A stretch of 64,000 bases of DNA. Origin: Parabacteroides goldsteinii. Its GTDB lineage: Bacteria > Bacteroidota > Bacteroidia > Bacteroidales > Tannerellaceae. Location of the stretch: assembly GCF_015550595.1 (NCBI RefSeq), contig NZ_JADNBB010000014.1, positions 1 through 64,000 on the forward strand. Reading direction: 5' to 3'. Shown here in pieces: positions 36,434-47,386 of this stretch (position 1 is its first letter; each line of letters begins with the position of its first letter). The notes below the pieces were generated by a model. It had not been told where the DNA came from. It ran no database searches and was given only the letters and a program-made list of their open reading frames with translations. Both the position numbers and the translations under genes were made by a program.

Positions 36434-38014
36434 ATGATAAAGAATTTATATATATTCATATTAAGCCTGGTAGCGATAGCTACCCACGCTGATAACCAAC
36501 AAGGAATTGCTTACTATAAAGCCGGTGAACCGACGATTGCAAGCCAGCTTTTCAATAAACAGTTAAACGGTTCTCCCGCAGAACAGGCAGAAGCGCTCTA
36601 TTACCTGGGAGAAATAGCCTTCGACGCCGGAAAAACAACCGATGCCCTGGCAAACTATCAAAAAGGTTGGGCTGTTTCTTCCGATTACGCATATAATAAG
36701 GTGGGAGAAGGGAAAGTATTACTGAAAACAGACAAGTCGGCAGCCCAAAAAGCCTTTGAGACAGCAATCAAAGTGGATAAAAAAAATGTACGGATTTATG
36801 TAGCCATTGCCAGAGCCTATTCAAGCTATGGTATGAACTCCGAATCAAAGGCTGCCCTCGATAATGCCAAAAAGTATAAAATCAATGATCCGGCAATTTA
36901 CATATACGAAGGCGATATGTTGATCAGCGAAGATAAGCCGGGGGATGCGGCCGGGAGATATGAACAGGCCCTTCACTTCGATCCCTCCTGTAAAGAGGCC
37001 TATCTCAAATATGCAAATGTTTACCAAGGTGTCCAGCCGGCATTATCCATAGAAATGCTCCAAAAAGTAATTACAAACTATCCGGATTATCTTCCCGCCT
37101 ATAATGCACTTGGCAATATTTATTCATTACAGGGGACATACTCCAAAGCGGTAGCTGCATATAAAACATATATGGCAGGAGGTCTTTACTCTATTGACAA
37201 CCTGATTCATTATGCATCTGCTCTATTCTTCAACAAACAATATGCAGAAGCAAGTCAGGTGATCAATGAAGGTCAGGCAATCGACCCCAATAATTTCCTG
37301 TTGAAACGTCTATGCATTTATAATAACTATGAAACAAAGGCATATGAAAAAGGGCTTGAAGAAATCAGTACTTTCTTCAATGATCCGGATGCTAAATACA
37401 TATGGCAGGATTACTTATACTACGGTCGTTTACTCAACAAAGACAAACAGTACGATAAAGCAGCAGAAGCATTGCTAAAAGCAATAAAAGAAAACCCGGC
37501 TCACACAGAAATATACAAAGACCTTGCTGAAGTATACAGTAATAGTGAAAAGGATTCTGAGGCGATTAATGCCTATACACAATATATAGAGTCATTAGGC
37601 AAAGAATCGGAAGCGGCCGATTATTACCAACTAGGTAAATACTATTATTCTGCAGCAACAAAAGATAGCGTAGAAGCCAGTAAGTACTTAGCGAAAGCAG
37701 ATAGCTTGTTTGCCATAGTAAAAAAACGTGTACCAGACAGTCATCTAGGTAGTTTATGGCAAGCGCGAACACAATCTCAACTGGATCCGGAAACAGAACA
37801 GGGATTAGCTAAACCCTATTATGAGACCTGTATTCCTATGCTGGAAAAAAATAAAGACAAATATCGGAATGAATTAACAGAATCTTATCGCTATCTGGCT
37901 TATTACTATTATCTTAAACAGGATATGGACAGTTCCAAATCATACTGGAATAAGATATTGTCAATCGATCCGTCAAATGCTACGGCGCAAGAAGCACTGG
38001 AAAATATAAAATAA
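36434..38014 (+). CDS. Tetratricopeptide-repeat protein
   Basis: A 526-residue exported protein with a signal peptide (ending near THAD) and about 12 TPR-like helical repeats of ~34 residues (for example ALANYQKGWAVSSDY, AAGRYEQALHFDPS, AAEALLKAIKENPAH). It would be a periplasmic scaffold. Last gene of the ExbB-ExbD-TonB-PstS-like operon, with a terminator right after it. Confidence 0.88.
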   Translation: MIKNLYIFILSLVAIATHADNQQGIAYYKAGEPTIASQLFNKQLNGSPAEQAEALYYLGEIAFDAGKTTDALANYQKGWAVSSDYAYNKVGEGKVLLKTDKSAAQKAFETAIKVDKKNVRIYVAIARAYSSYGMNSESKAALDNAKKYKINDPAIYIYEGDMLISEDKPGDAAGRYEQALHFDPSCKEAYLKYANVYQGVQPALSIEMLQKVITNYPDYLPAYNALGNIYSLQGTYSKAVAAYKTYMAGGLYSIDNLIHYASALFFNKQYAEASQVINEGQAIDPNNFLLKRLCIYNNYETKAYEKGLEEISTFFNDPDAKYIWQDYLYYGRLLNKDKQYDKAAEALLKAIKENPAHTEIYKDLAEVYSNSEKDSEAINAYTQYIESLGKESEAADYYQLGKYYYSAATKDSVEASKYLAKADSLFAIVKKRVPDSHLGSLWQARTQSQLDPETEQGLAKPYYETCIPMLEKNKDKYRNELTESYRYLAYYYYLKQDMDSSKSYWNKILSIDPSNATAQEALENIK

Positions 38015-38035
38015 AAGGCTTAATACCTATATAAT

Positions 38036-38069
38036 AAAAACAGCCGACATATAAATGCCGGCTGTTTTT
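38036..38069. terminator. Bidirectional terminator between the TonB operon and rplQ
   Basis: AAAAACAGCCG (38036-38046) pairs with CGGCTGTTTTT (38059-38069); A and T runs flank it, so it ends the operons on both strands. Confidence 0.92.
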
Positions 38070-38090
38070 ATTATATATAAGTTACAGAAA

Positions 38091-38585
38091 TTATTCTGCA
38101 ACTTTTTCTTCTGTTGTTTCTGCAGCAGGTGCTTCAGCAACCGGAGCAGTTTCAGCAGCTGTAGATTTTTTACGAGAACGTCTTGTTTTCGTAGTTTTTG
38201 CAGCTGTTGTTTCTTTCAACATGTTTTCGTTATAGTCAACTAATTCAATGAAGCACATTGCAGCGTTGTCACCTAAACGGTTACCAGTCTTAATGATTCT
38301 GGTATAACCACCCGGACGATCACCGATTTTCTGAGCTACTTCTTTGAAAAGTTCTGTTACAGCATTTTTATCCTGTAATGTACTGAATACGATACGTCTT
38401 GAGTGAGTTGTATCCTCTTTACATTTAGTGATCAGAGGTTCAACAAACTTACGAAGCGCTTTCGCTTTTGCTGTTGTCGTAAAGATTCTCTTATGCTTGA
38501 TCAAAGAAGAAGCCATATTAGACAGCATTGCTTCACGGTGAGTATTCGTACGACCTAAATGATTGAATTTTTTATTATGTCTCAT
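38091..38585 (-). CDS. rplQ: 50S ribosomal protein L17
   Basis: Large-subunit protein near the tunnel exit. [28 protein letters not shown] is diagnostic. The 164 residues include a ~45-residue Ala/Glu/Lys/Thr-rich tail ([18 protein letters not shown]) that many bacteria lack. Last gene of the ribosomal super-operon. Confidence 0.97.
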   Translation of the reverse strand: MRHNKKFNHLGRTNTHREAMLSNMASSLIKHKRIFTTTAKAKALRKFVEPLITKCKEDTTHSRRIVFSTLQDKNAVTELFKEVAQKIGDRPGGYTRIIKTGNRLGDNAAMCFIELVDYNENMLKETTAAKTTKTRRSRKKSTAAETAPVAEAPAAETTEEKVAE

Positions 38586-38593
38586 CGCTTTAC

Positions 38594-39586
38594 TTACTCT
38601 TTATCTAATTTATATTTCGTGATATCCATACCGAATGAAAGGTTCAAGCTTTCAAGCAGTTCATCAAGTTCTGTGAGCGACTTCTTACCGAAGTTACGGA
38701 ATTTCAACAAATCATTCTTGTTGAACTTAACCAGTTCACCTAATGTTTCAACATCTGCAGCTTTCAAGCAATTCAATGCACGAACGGAAAGATCCATATC
38801 TGCTAACTTGCTCTTAAGCAACTGGCGCATGTGAAGTACTTCTTCATCGAATTCTTCATTGCCGTCAGTATCAACTGTCTCGATCGCAATCTTTTCATCT
38901 GAAAACAACATAAAATGATGAATCAGAATTTTAGCAGCTTCTTTCAACGCTTCCTTCGGATGAATAGAACCATCTGTGGCTATTTCAAGAACCAACTTTT
39001 CGTAGTCCGTCTTTTGCTCAACACGGAAGTTCTCGATTGAATACTTAACGTTACGTATAGGAGTGTAAATAGAGTCGATAGCAATCACGTGAACGTCTGC
39101 ATTCGGATCTCTGTTTTCGTCAGCGGGTACATATCCGCGTCCTTTATTTATCGTTAATTCAATCTGGAAACTAGCGTTCGGATCCAAACGGCAAATAACC
39201 AGGTCAGGATTCAATACTTCGAATCCGGTCAGCTGTTTACCTATATCACCGGCTTTGAACACTTCCGAACCCGAAACAGTAATACTTACTTTTTCATTCT
39301 CTATGTCGTCTACAATATGCTTGAACCGTACCTGTTTCAAGTTCAAGATAATGTTTGTTACATCTTCAATAACACCGGGGATTGTACCAAATTCATGGTC
39401 AACCCCTTCGATCTTAATGGATGTAATAGCAAAACCTTCAAGCGACGACAGGAGAATACGGCGCAGAGCATTACCTATAGTAATACCATAGCCGGGTTCC
39501 AACGGACGAAATTCAAACTTTCCGAAGAAATTGTCCGCTTCCAACATTAATACTTTATCGGGTTTTTGAAATGCTAATATCGCCAT
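38594..39586 (-). CDS. rpoA: RNA polymerase alpha subunit
   Basis: Dimerisation subunit of RNA polymerase; 330 residues. N-terminal domain with [30 protein letters not shown]-terminal domain with [22 protein letters not shown] (binds promoters and regulators). The start is the ATG at 39586 ([11 protein letters not shown]), not the TTG three codons earlier. Located between rpsD and rplQ as usual. Confidence 0.98.
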   Translation of the reverse strand: MAILAFQKPDKVLMLEADNFFGKFEFRPLEPGYGITIGNALRRILLSSLEGFAITSIKIEGVDHEFGTIPGVIEDVTNIILNLKQVRFKHIVDDIENEKVSITVSGSEVFKAGDIGKQLTGFEVLNPDLVICRLDPNASFQIELTINKGRGYVPADENRDPNADVHVIAIDSIYTPIRNVKYSIENFRVEQKTDYEKLVLEIATDGSIHPKEALKEAAKILIHHFMLFSDEKIAIETVDTDGNEEFDEEVLHMRQLLKSKLADMDLSVRALNCLKAADVETLGELVKFNKNDLLKFRNFGKKSLTELDELLESLNLSFGMDITKYKLDKE

Positions 39587-39598
39587 GGAAATCAATTA

Positions 39599-40204
39599 TT
39601 ATTTAGAATACAATTCTACGATCAACTGCTCTTTAATGTTTTCAGGAATGTCAGTTCTTTCCGGCAGATGCAGTAATTTTCCGCTTAAAGAAGACTGATC
39701 CCACTCAATCCAAGGATATTTGCTGTGATTGAATCCTGACAATGCATCAGCAATCACTTCCAAAGACTTGGATTTTTCTCTAACACCAACGATCTGACCG
39801 GGTTTCAAAGAGTAAGAAGGAATATTTACAACCTTACCATCCACTGTGATGTGACGGTGAGAAACCAACTGGCGGGCAGCTGCTCTTGTAGGAGCCATCC
39901 CCAAACGGAAAACTACATTGTCCAGACGGCCTTCCAGTAACTGAAGTAGAACTTCACCGGTAATACCTTTTGAACGCTGTGCTTTTTCAAACAGGTTTCT
40001 AAATTGTTTTTCCAATACACCATAAGTGTATTTTGCTTTTTGCTTCTCGCGAAGCTGAATTCCGTACTCAGAAGTTTTTCTCTTTCTGGCATTACCATGC
40101 TGTCCGGGAGGATAGTTCTTTTTAGATAGAACTTTATCCGGTCCGAATATGGCTTCACCAAACTTACGGGCAATTCTTGTTTTTGGTCCAGTATATCTTG
40201 CCAT
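39599..40204 (-). CDS. rpsD: 30S ribosomal protein S4
   Basis: 201-residue early-assembly 16S rRNA-binding protein. [21 protein letters not shown] and the S4 RNA-binding motif [27 protein letters not shown] are clear. In other bacteria S4 represses the alpha operon translation; whether it does so here is not seen. The N-terminus has no zinc-binding cysteines. Confidence 0.98.
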   Translation of the reverse strand: MARYTGPKTRIARKFGEAIFGPDKVLSKKNYPPGQHGNARKRKTSEYGIQLREKQKAKYTYGVLEKQFRNLFEKAQRSKGITGEVLLQLLEGRLDNVVFRLGMAPTRAAARQLVSHRHITVDGKVVNIPSYSLKPGQIVGVREKSKSLEVIADALSGFNHSKYPWIEWDQSSLSGKLLHLPERTDIPENIKEQLIVELYSK

Positions 40205-40327
40205 TTTTTTATTGTTTTAATTTTTCTGTCTGAATCTGGAACCGTGCAGCCGCGATTACAGAGAGGATAAGGTCTTTATGCAATCTATTCACAATTCCGG
40301 ATTCAATGTTCAAGAAACTATAGTTAA

Positions 40328-40717
40328 TTATACTCTTCTCTTTTTCGGAGGACGACAACCATTGTGAGGCAGCGGAGTAACGTCAACGATTTCTGTTACT
40401 TCAATTCCTGCACCATGAATAGTTCTGATAGCAGACTCACGTCCATTACCCGGTCCTTTTACGAATACTTTTACTTTTCTCAAACCAAGATCATAAGCTA
40501 CCTTAGCACAATCTTGTGCTGCCATCTGAGCGGCATACGGAGTGTTCTTTTTAGAACTTCTGAATCCCATCTTACCTGCAGAAGACCAGCTAATAACTTG
40601 ACCTTCGCTATTGGCAAGAGACACAATAATGTTATTAAAAGAAGAATGAATATGAGCTTGACCGTAAGCGTCAACTTTTACGTTTCTCTTCTTTGCTGCG
40701 ACTGTTTTTTTTGCCAT
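40328..40717 (-). CDS. rpsK: 30S ribosomal protein S11
   Basis: 129-residue platform protein. [30 protein letters not shown] and the C-terminal [12 protein letters not shown] are diagnostic. There are 123 bp between it and rpsD, the widest gap in this part of the operon, possibly a leader or regulatory stretch. Confidence 0.98.
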   Translation of the reverse strand: MAKKTVAAKKRNVKVDAYGQAHIHSSFNNIIVSLANSEGQVISWSSAGKMGFRSSKKNTPYAAQMAAQDCAKVAYDLGLRKVKVFVKGPGNGRESAIRTIHGAGIEVTEIVDVTPLPHNGCRPPKKRRV

Positions 40718-40728
40718 ATCAACTCTTA

Positions 40729-41109
40729 TTATTTAGTAGCTTTTTTCTTATTTGCAACAGTTTTCTTCTTACCCTTACGAGTACGAGCATTGTTTTTTGT
40801 ACTCTGACCTCTCAATGGTAATCCAATACGGTGACGAACACCTCTGTAACATCCGATATCCATCAGACGTTTAATGTTAAGCTGAACTTCTGAACGAAGA
40901 TCACCTTCTACCTTGTACTCAGCGCCAATGACTTCACGTACTTTTGCAGCTTGATCATCTGTCCAGTCTTTTACTTTGATATCACGATCAATACCTGCTT
41001 TCTCTAAAATAGATTTTGAAGCACTCCGACCGATACCGTAGATATAAGTCAAAGCGATTTCTCCTCTTTTATTTTGTGGCAAGTCTACACCAACTATTCT
41101 TATAGCCAT
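40729..41109 (-). CDS. rpsM: 30S ribosomal protein S13
   Basis: 126-residue head protein that contacts the P-site tRNA through its C-terminal tail. [25 protein letters not shown] and [22 protein letters not shown] are diagnostic. Confidence 0.98.
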   Translation of the reverse strand: MAIRIVGVDLPQNKRGEIALTYIYGIGRSASKSILEKAGIDRDIKVKDWTDDQAAKVREVIGAEYKVEGDLRSEVQLNIKRLMDIGCYRGVRHRIGLPLRGQSTKNNARTRKGKKKTVANKKKATK

Positions 41110-41145
41110 ATTACTTACTAATAATTATTTTGCAAAAATAATAAA

Positions 41146-41262
41146 TTATCCCTGACGTTGTTTATACTTAGGATTTTTCTTGTTAATTACGTATAAGCGA
41201 CCCTTTCTTCTTACAATTTTACATTCCGGGGTACGCTTCTTTAAAGATGCTCTTACTTTCAT
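41146..41262 (-). CDS. rpmJ: 50S ribosomal protein L36, zinc-free form
   Basis: 38-residue protein between infA and rpsM. It begins [16 protein letters not shown] and ends NPKYKQRQG. Only one Cys of the usual C-C-C-H zinc ribbon remains and the His is replaced by Tyr, so this is the zinc-independent type. Confidence 0.95.
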   Translation of the reverse strand: MKVRASLKKRTPECKIVRRKGRLYVINKKNPKYKQRQG

Positions 41263-41274
41263 ATCTAGTTATTT

Positions 41275-41493
41275 TTATTTATATCTAAAAGCAATTCTAC
41301 CTTTTGATAAATCATACGGAGACATTTCGACTCTAACCTTGTCACCAGGAAGGATTTTGATATAATGCATACGCATCTTTCCTGAAATGTGAGCGGTAAG
41401 CTCATGTCCGTTCTCTAATTCTACACGAAACATTGCATTCGACAATGCTTCAATAATTACTCCATCTTGTTCAATAGCTGCTTGTTTAGCCAT
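41275..41493 (-). CDS. infA: Translation initiation factor IF-1
   Basis: 72-residue OB-fold factor that occupies the A site during initiation. EGVIIEAL-like start and [21 protein letters not shown], with [18 protein letters not shown] at the end. The ATG at 41493 ([11 protein letters not shown]) is chosen over an upstream TTG. Follows map by 10 bp. Confidence 0.97.
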   Translation of the reverse strand: MAKQAAIEQDGVIIEALSNAMFRVELENGHELTAHISGKMRMHYIKILPGDKVRVEMSPYDLSKGRIAFRYK

Positions 41494-41503
41494 ATAGATC
41501 AAA

Positions 41504-42289
41504 TTAAATTGCGTTACTTCCTAAAACTTCTTCTAAAAACTTAAATGAAGAGAGGATTTGTGGTCCATCAGGTCTGATAGCAATGCAATGTTCAAAATGA
41601 GCAGAACATTTTCTATCTTTAGTCCGTACTGTCCAACCGTCCTTTTCAAAAACTACATTTTTGCTTCCCATATTAATCATAGGTTCAATGCATATGCACA
41701 TTCCACTACGTAACAAAGGTCCACAACCATATCTGCCATAATTCGGTACTTCAGGTTCTTCATGCATTTTACGTCCAATACCATGTCCTACCAATTCTCT
41801 GACAACAGAGTAACCGTTCGATTCACAATATTTTTGTACTGCATTACTGACATCCCCAATGCGTTTTCCTTCTACAGCTTGTTGAATTCCCAAGTAAAGA
41901 GATTCCTTTGTTGTCTTCAACAATTTCTTTACTTCCGGAGAAACCTCCCCTACACAAAACGTATAGGCTGAATCTCCAACAAAACCATTCAATATAGTAC
42001 CACAGTCAACCGATATGACGTCGCCTTCCTTTAAAATAGTCTTCGAGGAAGGAATACCATGCACAACCTGTTCATTTACAGAAGCACATATTGAATTAGG
42101 AAAACCACCATACCCTAAAAAAGCAGGAACAGCTCCATTATCCCTAATGAATTCTTCAGCAATCTTATCGAGTTGAAGAGTTGTTACTCCGGGAGCGATA
42201 TGTTTAGCTAACTCTCCCAGTGTCTGACCAACCAACTGGTTAGCCGAACGCATCAACTCGATTTCTTCATCTGTCTTTAAATAGATCAT
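41504..42289 (-). CDS. map: Methionine aminopeptidase, type I
   Basis: 261-residue metalloenzyme that removes the initiator Met. Metal ligands are in place: [17 protein letters not shown] (two Asp), [16 protein letters not shown] (His, Glu) and the final Glu region around IEPMINM. It starts 4 bp after secY. Confidence 0.96.
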   Translation of the reverse strand: MIYLKTDEEIELMRSANQLVGQTLGELAKHIAPGVTTLQLDKIAEEFIRDNGAVPAFLGYGGFPNSICASVNEQVVHGIPSSKTILKEGDVISVDCGTILNGFVGDSAYTFCVGEVSPEVKKLLKTTKESLYLGIQQAVEGKRIGDVSNAVQKYCESNGYSVVRELVGHGIGRKMHEEPEVPNYGRYGCGPLLRSGMCICIEPMINMGSKNVVFEKDGWTVRTKDRKCSAHFEHCIAIRPDGPQILSSFKFLEEVLGSNAI

Positions 42290-42293
42290 TCTA

Positions 42294-43634
42294 TTAATAA
42301 GCGGCTACAGAGCCTGAACGTCCTTTAATTCTTCCTGACTTCAACAAACCGTCATAATGACGCATCAACAAATGACTTTCGACCTGCTGTAATGTATCTA
42401 ACACTACACCAACCAAAATCAACAAAGATGTTCCTCCAAAGAACTGAGAGAACTCCATACTCACACCAGCGATTCTTGCAAAAGCAGGCATAATTGCTAC
42501 TAATGCCAAAAAGAATGCCCCGGGAAGAGTAATACGGTCCATGATTGTATCCAGATAGTCCTTGGTACTTTTTCCCGGCTTAACACCCGGAATAAATCCA
42601 TTGTTTCTCTTCAAATCATCAGCCATCTGCGTCGGATTGATTGTGATAGCTGTATAGAAATAAGTAAAGAGGATAATCAATACCGCAAAAGTGAAATTAT
42701 ACCAGAAACCGGTATTATCCATAAATGCAGCCCAAAAACCACTCTGATCACCAGTGCTTGAGAATCCAACAATAGAAATAGGTATAAACATAATTGCCTG
42801 AGCAAAGATGATAGGCATAACGTTAGCAGCATTTACCTTTAAAGGAATATACTGTCTTGCACCACCATACTGTTTGTTACCTATAATTCTTTTTGCATAC
42901 TGTACGGGTACTTTACGAGTTCCCTGAACCAATAAAATAGCACCGGCAATAACAAGTAAAAGAAACAGCATTTCAAACAAGAACATAACCAGACCACCAG
43001 TTTTTTCACTTGTTCTTGAAATAAATTCTTGGAACAATGAATGCGGCAGACGGGCTATGATACCAATCAAAATGATAAATGAAATACCATTTCCAACACC
43101 TTTATCTGTAATTCTTTCACCTAGCCATAAGATAAACATACTTCCTGCAGCCAGAATAATAGTAGAAGAAATTGTAAACCAGATACCCGGAGGTAAAGCT
43201 GCACCGGCGGCCTTTAGCTGAACACTTAAGTTCACAAGGTATGTCGGTCCCTGAAATAACAGGATAGCTACTGTCAGATAACGAGTCCATTGGTTGATCT
43301 TTCTACGACCACTCTCACCTTCTCTCTGTAGTTTCTGAAAAGAAGGAACTGCGATGGCTAACAACTGCATAACAATTGAAGCGGAAATATAAGGCATAAT
43401 ACCCAATGCAAAAATAGAAGCATTAGAGAATGCACCACCTGAAAACATATCCAACAGTGCAAGCAATCCGCCTCTTGTCTGCGCCTGTAAAGCGGTTAAC
43501 GCTTGAGGATCAATACCAGGAAGTACTACATACGTTCCGAAGCGATATATAGCCACCAATAAAAGAGTGGTGAGGATCCGATTTCTCAGATCCTCAATCT
43601 TCCAGATATTTTTTATTGTTTCAACTGCTCTCAT
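42294..43634 (-). CDS. secY: Protein translocase subunit SecY
   Basis: 446-residue, ten-helix core of the Sec channel. GTYVVLPGIDP, MFSGGAFSNASIFALGIMPYISASI and PTQMADDLKRNNGFIPG are diagnostic. Between rplO and map; adk, present here in many bacteria, is absent. Confidence 0.98.
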   Translation of the reverse strand: MRAVETIKNIWKIEDLRNRILTTLLLVAIYRFGTYVVLPGIDPQALTALQAQTRGGLLALLDMFSGGAFSNASIFALGIMPYISASIVMQLLAIAVPSFQKLQREGESGRRKINQWTRYLTVAILLFQGPTYLVNLSVQLKAAGAALPPGIWFTISSTIILAAGSMFILWLGERITDKGVGNGISFIILIGIIARLPHSLFQEFISRTSEKTGGLVMFLFEMLFLLLVIAGAILLVQGTRKVPVQYAKRIIGNKQYGGARQYIPLKVNAANVMPIIFAQAIMFIPISIVGFSSTGDQSGFWAAFMDNTGFWYNFTFAVLIILFTYFYTAITINPTQMADDLKRNNGFIPGVKPGKSTKDYLDTIMDRITLPGAFFLALVAIMPAFARIAGVSMEFSQFFGGTSLLILVGVVLDTLQQVESHLLMRHYDGLLKSGRIKGRSGSVAAY

Positions 43635-43637
43635 GAC

Positions 43638-44084
43638 TTAGAGTTTAACAACAGTTCCACCTGCGGCTTGAATAGCAGCTTCTGCACTCTTAGAGAAAGC
43701 GTGAGCTTCAACTTCTAATTTAGCAGTCAGGCTACCATTACCAAGAATTTTAACCAGTTGAGATGCAGAAATAAAACCAGCTTCGATCAATTCATTTACA
43801 CCAATCTTAGTTAAGTTCTGAGATTCAGCCATTAACTGTAATGTTGCGAGATTGATAGCTTTATATTCTACGCGGTTAATATTCTTGAAACCAAATTTAG
43901 GCAAACGTCTCTGAATTGGCATCTGACCACCTTCAAATCCGATCTTTCTTGAATAACCAGATCTAGACTTTGCTCCTTTATGACCTCTTGTTGAAGTACC
44001 TCCTAATCCTGAACCCGGACCACGGCCGATTCTTTTTCTGGTCTTAGTAGATCCTTCAGCAGGTTTTAAATTTGATAAGTTCAT
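43638..44084 (-). CDS. rplO: 50S ribosomal protein L15
   Basis: 148-residue late-assembly protein. MNLSNLKPAEGSTKTRKRIGRG and GRGPGSGLGGTSTRGHKGAKSR-like glycine/basic N-terminus, then GFEGGQMPIQRRLPKFGF. Confidence 0.97.
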   Translation of the reverse strand: MNLSNLKPAEGSTKTRKRIGRGPGSGLGGTSTRGHKGAKSRSGYSRKIGFEGGQMPIQRRLPKFGFKNINRVEYKAINLATLQLMAESQNLTKIGVNELIEAGFISASQLVKILGNGSLTAKLEVEAHAFSKSAEAAIQAAGGTVVKL

Positions 44085-44113
44085 ATCGTATAATTTATTT
44101 TTTCAACCAATTA

Positions 44114-44290
44114 TTACTTTTCTACTGAAACCAAATGTTTCACTTTCTCAACCATACCCAAGATAGCCGGAGTAGCTTCATGTTCTACCACACGGTTCAA
44201 CTTTGTCAGGCCCAGTGCATCGAGTGTTCTTTTCTGGTCTTTCGGGCACTTAATTCTACTCTTAACTTGTTTAATTTTAATAGTCGCCAT
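44114..44290 (-). CDS. rpmD: 50S ribosomal protein L30
   Basis: 58-residue protein. It begins MATIKIKQVKSRIKCP and ends MVEKVKHLVSVEK; TLDALGLTKLNR in the middle is typical. Sits between rpsE and rplO as expected. Confidence 0.95.
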   Translation of the reverse strand: MATIKIKQVKSRIKCPKDQKRTLDALGLTKLNRVVEHEATPAILGMVEKVKHLVSVEK

Positions 44291-44306
44291 AATTTTTCCT
44301 CCCTAA

Positions 44307-44825
44307 TTAACCTCTAAACACTTTTTCAACAGAAATACCTCTGTTCTGAGCAACCACAAACGGACTTCTCAATTCACCCAAAGCAGCAATAGTAGCTTTT
44401 ACTAAGTTGTGAGGGTTTGAAGAACCTTTTGACTTTGCCAAAACGTCAGTAATACCAACACTTTCCAATACAGCACGCATAGCACCACCAGCTTTAACAC
44501 CGGTACCGTGAGATGCAGGCTTAATCAAAACTTGTGCACCACCAAATTTAGCAAGCTGTTCGTGAGGAATAGTACCTTTATGAACAGGAACCTTGATTAA
44601 ATTCTTTTTAGCAGCTTCTACACCTTTAGCGATAGCTGTCGTTACTTCACCAGCTTTACCTAAGCCCCAACCGATGATACCATCTTCGTTTCCTACTACT
44701 ACAATAGCAGCAAAACTAAAAGTACGTCCACCCTTTGTTACTTTAGTTACGCGGTTGATTGCAACTAATCTGTCCTTCAACTCTAAGTCGTTGGTCGATT
44801 TAACTCTATTATTAACTCCTGCCAT
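44307..44825 (-). CDS. rpsE: 30S ribosomal protein S5
   Basis: 172-residue protein at the mRNA entry channel, tied to decoding fidelity. [21 protein letters not shown] and [15 protein letters not shown] are diagnostic. ATG at 44825 ([10 protein letters not shown]) is preferred; an ATG two codons upstream overlaps the rplR stop. Confidence 0.97.
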   Translation of the reverse strand: MAGVNNRVKSTNDLELKDRLVAINRVTKVTKGGRTFSFAAIVVVGNEDGIIGWGLGKAGEVTTAIAKGVEAAKKNLIKVPVHKGTIPHEQLAKFGGAQVLIKPASHGTGVKAGGAMRAVLESVGITDVLAKSKGSSNPHNLVKATIAALGELRSPFVVAQNRGISVEKVFRG

Positions 44826-44830
44826 CTTCA

Positions 44831-45175
44831 TTAAAATTTAAGGCCGCCGTTACGTGCAGCATCAGCTAATTCTTTAATTCTTCCGTGATACAGGTAACCG
44901 TTACGGTCGAAAACAACAGCCTGAACACCAGCTTCCTGAGCACCTTTAGCGATCAGTTCACCAACTTTGGCAGCGATTTCTTTCTTGGGAGCCTTAACAT
45001 CTAATTTCAAAGATGAAGCAGCAGCCAAAGTTTTACCTGTAGTATCATCTATAACCTGTGCATAGATCTGCTTATTGCTTCTAAACACAGTAAGGCGCGG
45101 GCATTCAGGAGTTCCTGAAACTTTGCCACGTATACCTCGTTTTATTTTTAATCTTCTTTCTTCCTTCGTTGTCAT
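44831..45175 (-). CDS. rplR: 50S ribosomal protein L18
   Basis: 114-residue 5S-rRNA-binding protein. [29 protein letters not shown] and [24 protein letters not shown] are diagnostic. Confidence 0.97.
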   Translation of the reverse strand: MTTKEERRLKIKRGIRGKVSGTPECPRLTVFRSNKQIYAQVIDDTTGKTLAAASSLKLDVKAPKKEIAAKVGELIAKGAQEAGVQAVVFDRNGYLYHGRIKELADAARNGGLKF

Positions 45176-45196
45176 GATAATTTCAGTTTACGTAGA

Positions 45197-45748
45197 TTAC
45201 TTACCTGCTGATTTACCAGACTTTCTGCGAATTTCTTCACCCACGAACTTAATACCTTTACCTTTATACGGTTCCGGCATTCTGAATGAACGAATCTTTG
45301 CACAAATCTGACCTATTAATTGCTTATCAGCTGATTCAAGGATAATAAGAGGATTCTTATTTCTCTCAGTCTTCGTTTCAACTTTCACTTCTTTAGGCAA
45401 CTGCAAATAAATGTTGTGAGTATAACCTAAAGAAAGATCCAACAGCTGGCCTGTGTTAGACACACGATAACCAACACCGACTAATTCCAGTTCTTTTTTG
45501 TATCCTTCAGATACACCGATCACCATATTGTTGATCAAAGAACGATACAAACCATGTAATGCACGATGGTTCTTTTCTTCTGTCGGTCTTGTTAAATGAA
45601 TAACTCCGTCTTCCAAAGTTACATTTATATCAGGATTTACGGCCTGAGTCATCTCGCCTTTAGGACCTTTTACAGTCACTACGCTATCCTTAATCGTAAC
45701 CGTTACACCGGCTGGCACATGAATTGGTAATTTTCCTATTCTTGACAT
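45197..45748 (-). CDS. rplF: 50S ribosomal protein L6
   Basis: 183-residue protein near the factor-binding site. MSRIGKLPIHVPAGVTV start, and PEPYKGKGIKFVGEEIRRKSGKSAGK end, both typical. Confidence 0.98.
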   Translation of the reverse strand: MSRIGKLPIHVPAGVTVTIKDSVVTVKGPKGEMTQAVNPDINVTLEDGVIHLTRPTEEKNHRALHGLYRSLINNMVIGVSEGYKKELELVGVGYRVSNTGQLLDLSLGYTHNIYLQLPKEVKVETKTERNKNPLIILESADKQLIGQICAKIRSFRMPEPYKGKGIKFVGEEIRRKSGKSAGK

Positions 45749-45764
45749 TCTTCTTTCCTCCTAA

Positions 45765-46160
45765 TTAATAAACATAACATAATACTTCGCCACCGATCTT
45801 CAAATCGCGGGCTTCTTTGTCTGTCATCACACCCTTAGAAGTAGAAAGAACGGCAATACCTAAACCATTCAATACTCTCGGCATTTCTTTGTAACCAGTG
45901 TACTTACGCAAACCTGGAGTAGAAACTCTCTGAAGCTTCTTGATCGCATTCACTTTGTTTACCAAGTCATACTTCAGGGCAATCTTAATTGTACCCTGAG
46001 GACCTTCTTCTACAAACTTGAAGTTAAGAATGTAGCCCTTTTCGAAAAGGATCTTAGTGATCTCTTTCTTTAAATTTGACGCCGGCACTTCAACAACTCT
46101 GTGCTTCGCTTTAATTGCATTACGCAATCTTGTCAAATAATCTGCAATAGGATCTGTCAT
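45765..46160 (-). CDS. rpsH: 30S ribosomal protein S8
   Basis: 131-residue primary 16S-binding protein. MTDPIADYLTRLRNA and the C-terminal STSKGVMTDKEARDLKIGGEVLCYVY are diagnostic. In E. coli S8 represses the spc genes at the rplE start; I cannot see that site here. Confidence 0.98.
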   Translation of the reverse strand: MTDPIADYLTRLRNAIKAKHRVVEVPASNLKKEITKILFEKGYILNFKFVEEGPQGTIKIALKYDLVNKVNAIKKLQRVSTPGLRKYTGYKEMPRVLNGLGIAVLSTSKGVMTDKEARDLKIGGEVLCYVY

Positions 46161-46214
46161 ATATAAATGAATTAAATTGATCCGGCCACCCGGACAATAT
46201 TTAAATAAAAAAAC

Positions 46215-46484
46215 TTACCAACTTGCTTTCTTTACACCCGGTATTAAACCATTGGATGCCATTTCACGGAACTGAATACGTGAAATGCCGAACTGGCGTA
46301 CATACCCTTTCGGACGACCTGTAATTTTGCAACGGTTGTGCAAACGTACAGGAGAAGCATTTTTAGGTAAAGACTGCAAAGCGTCATAGTTGCCTTCTGC
46401 TTTAAGCTGTGCTCTTTTAGCAGCGTATTTTTCAACAAGCTTTGCTCTTTTAACCTCGCGGGCCTTCATTGATTCCTTAGCCAT
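46215..46484 (-). CDS. rpsN: 30S ribosomal protein S14, zinc-free form
   Basis: 89-residue long S14. It lacks the CxxC pairs of the short zinc form and shows [28 protein letters not shown]. This, with the zinc-free L36, suggests that zinc-sparing ribosomal proteins are the standard set here. Confidence 0.97.
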   Translation of the reverse strand: MAKESMKAREVKRAKLVEKYAAKRAQLKAEGNYDALQSLPKNASPVRLHNRCKITGRPKGYVRQFGISRIQFREMASNGLIPGVKKASW

Positions 46485-46490
46485 AACTAC

Positions 46491-47048
46491 TTAGTCTTTT
46501 TTTGCATTTTTAAAAGGCAACCCAAATTCTCTCAATAGAGCATACCCTTCCTCATCTGTTTTCGCAGAGGTCACAAAGGTAATATTCATTCCCAATATTT
46601 TGGTAATATTATCGATATTTATTTCAGGGAAAATGATTTGTTCCTGAATACCCATAGTATAATTACCTCTACCATCCAGCTTACTTTCAATACCTTTGAA
46701 GTCACGAATACGAGGAAGAGCGATACGAACTAATCTTTCCAGGAATTCATACATTTGTTCACGACGCAATGTAACCATTACACCGATAGGCATTTTCTTA
46801 CGCAACTTGAAGTTAGAGATATCCTTTTTAGAAACTGTCGCAACGGCCTTTTGACCAGTGATTGTAGACAATTCGCTGATGGCGATATCGATAATCTTCT
46901 TATCAGCAGCAGCCATACCCAAACCCTGATTGATAACAATCTTCTTCAGTACGGGAACCTGCATTACTGATTTATAACCGAACTCTTTCGTCAAAGCAGG
47001 AACAATTCTGTCCTGATATTCTTTTTTAAGACTGGCAGTATTGCTCAT
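46491..47048 (-). CDS. rplE: 50S ribosomal protein L5
   Basis: 185-residue 5S-rRNA-binding protein of the central protuberance. [29 protein letters not shown] and [16 protein letters not shown] are diagnostic. Overlaps the rplX stop by one base. Confidence 0.98.
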   Translation of the reverse strand: MSNTASLKKEYQDRIVPALTKEFGYKSVMQVPVLKKIVINQGLGMAAADKKIIDIAISELSTITGQKAVATVSKKDISNFKLRKKMPIGVMVTLRREQMYEFLERLVRIALPRIRDFKGIESKLDGRGNYTMGIQEQIIFPEINIDNITKILGMNITFVTSAKTDEEGYALLREFGLPFKNAKKD

Positions 47049-47368
47049 TACTTAATTTCCTCCCCAGATTTTTTAGAATAACGAACTAAAGCACCTTCTG
47101 CATTTTCCTTACGGCCGATACGTGTCGGTTTTCCAGATTTAGGATCAACCACGTTCAGGTTAGAAAGATGGATAGGAGCTTCTTTCTTTTCAATTCCTCC
47201 TTGCGGATTCTTTGCATTAGGCTTGGTATGCTTTGATACCATATTAACACCTTCAACAATAGCACGGTTCTCATCTACGAGTACCTGTAAAACACGACCT
47301 GTTTTACCTTTGTCTTCGCCGGTATTAACAAAAACTATATCGCCTTTTTTGATATGTAATTTACTCAT
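47048..47368 (-). CDS. rplX: 50S ribosomal protein L24
   Basis: 106-residue assembly-initiator protein with a KOW motif: [23 protein letters not shown], then [14 protein letters not shown]. Confidence 0.97.
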   Translation of the reverse strand: MSKLHIKKGDIVFVNTGEDKGKTGRVLQVLVDENRAIVEGVNMVSKHTKPNAKNPQGGIEKKEAPIHLSNLNVVDPKSGKPTRIGRKENAEGALVRYSKKSGEEIK

Positions 47369-47386
47369 TACCTTAAATTTTACGAA

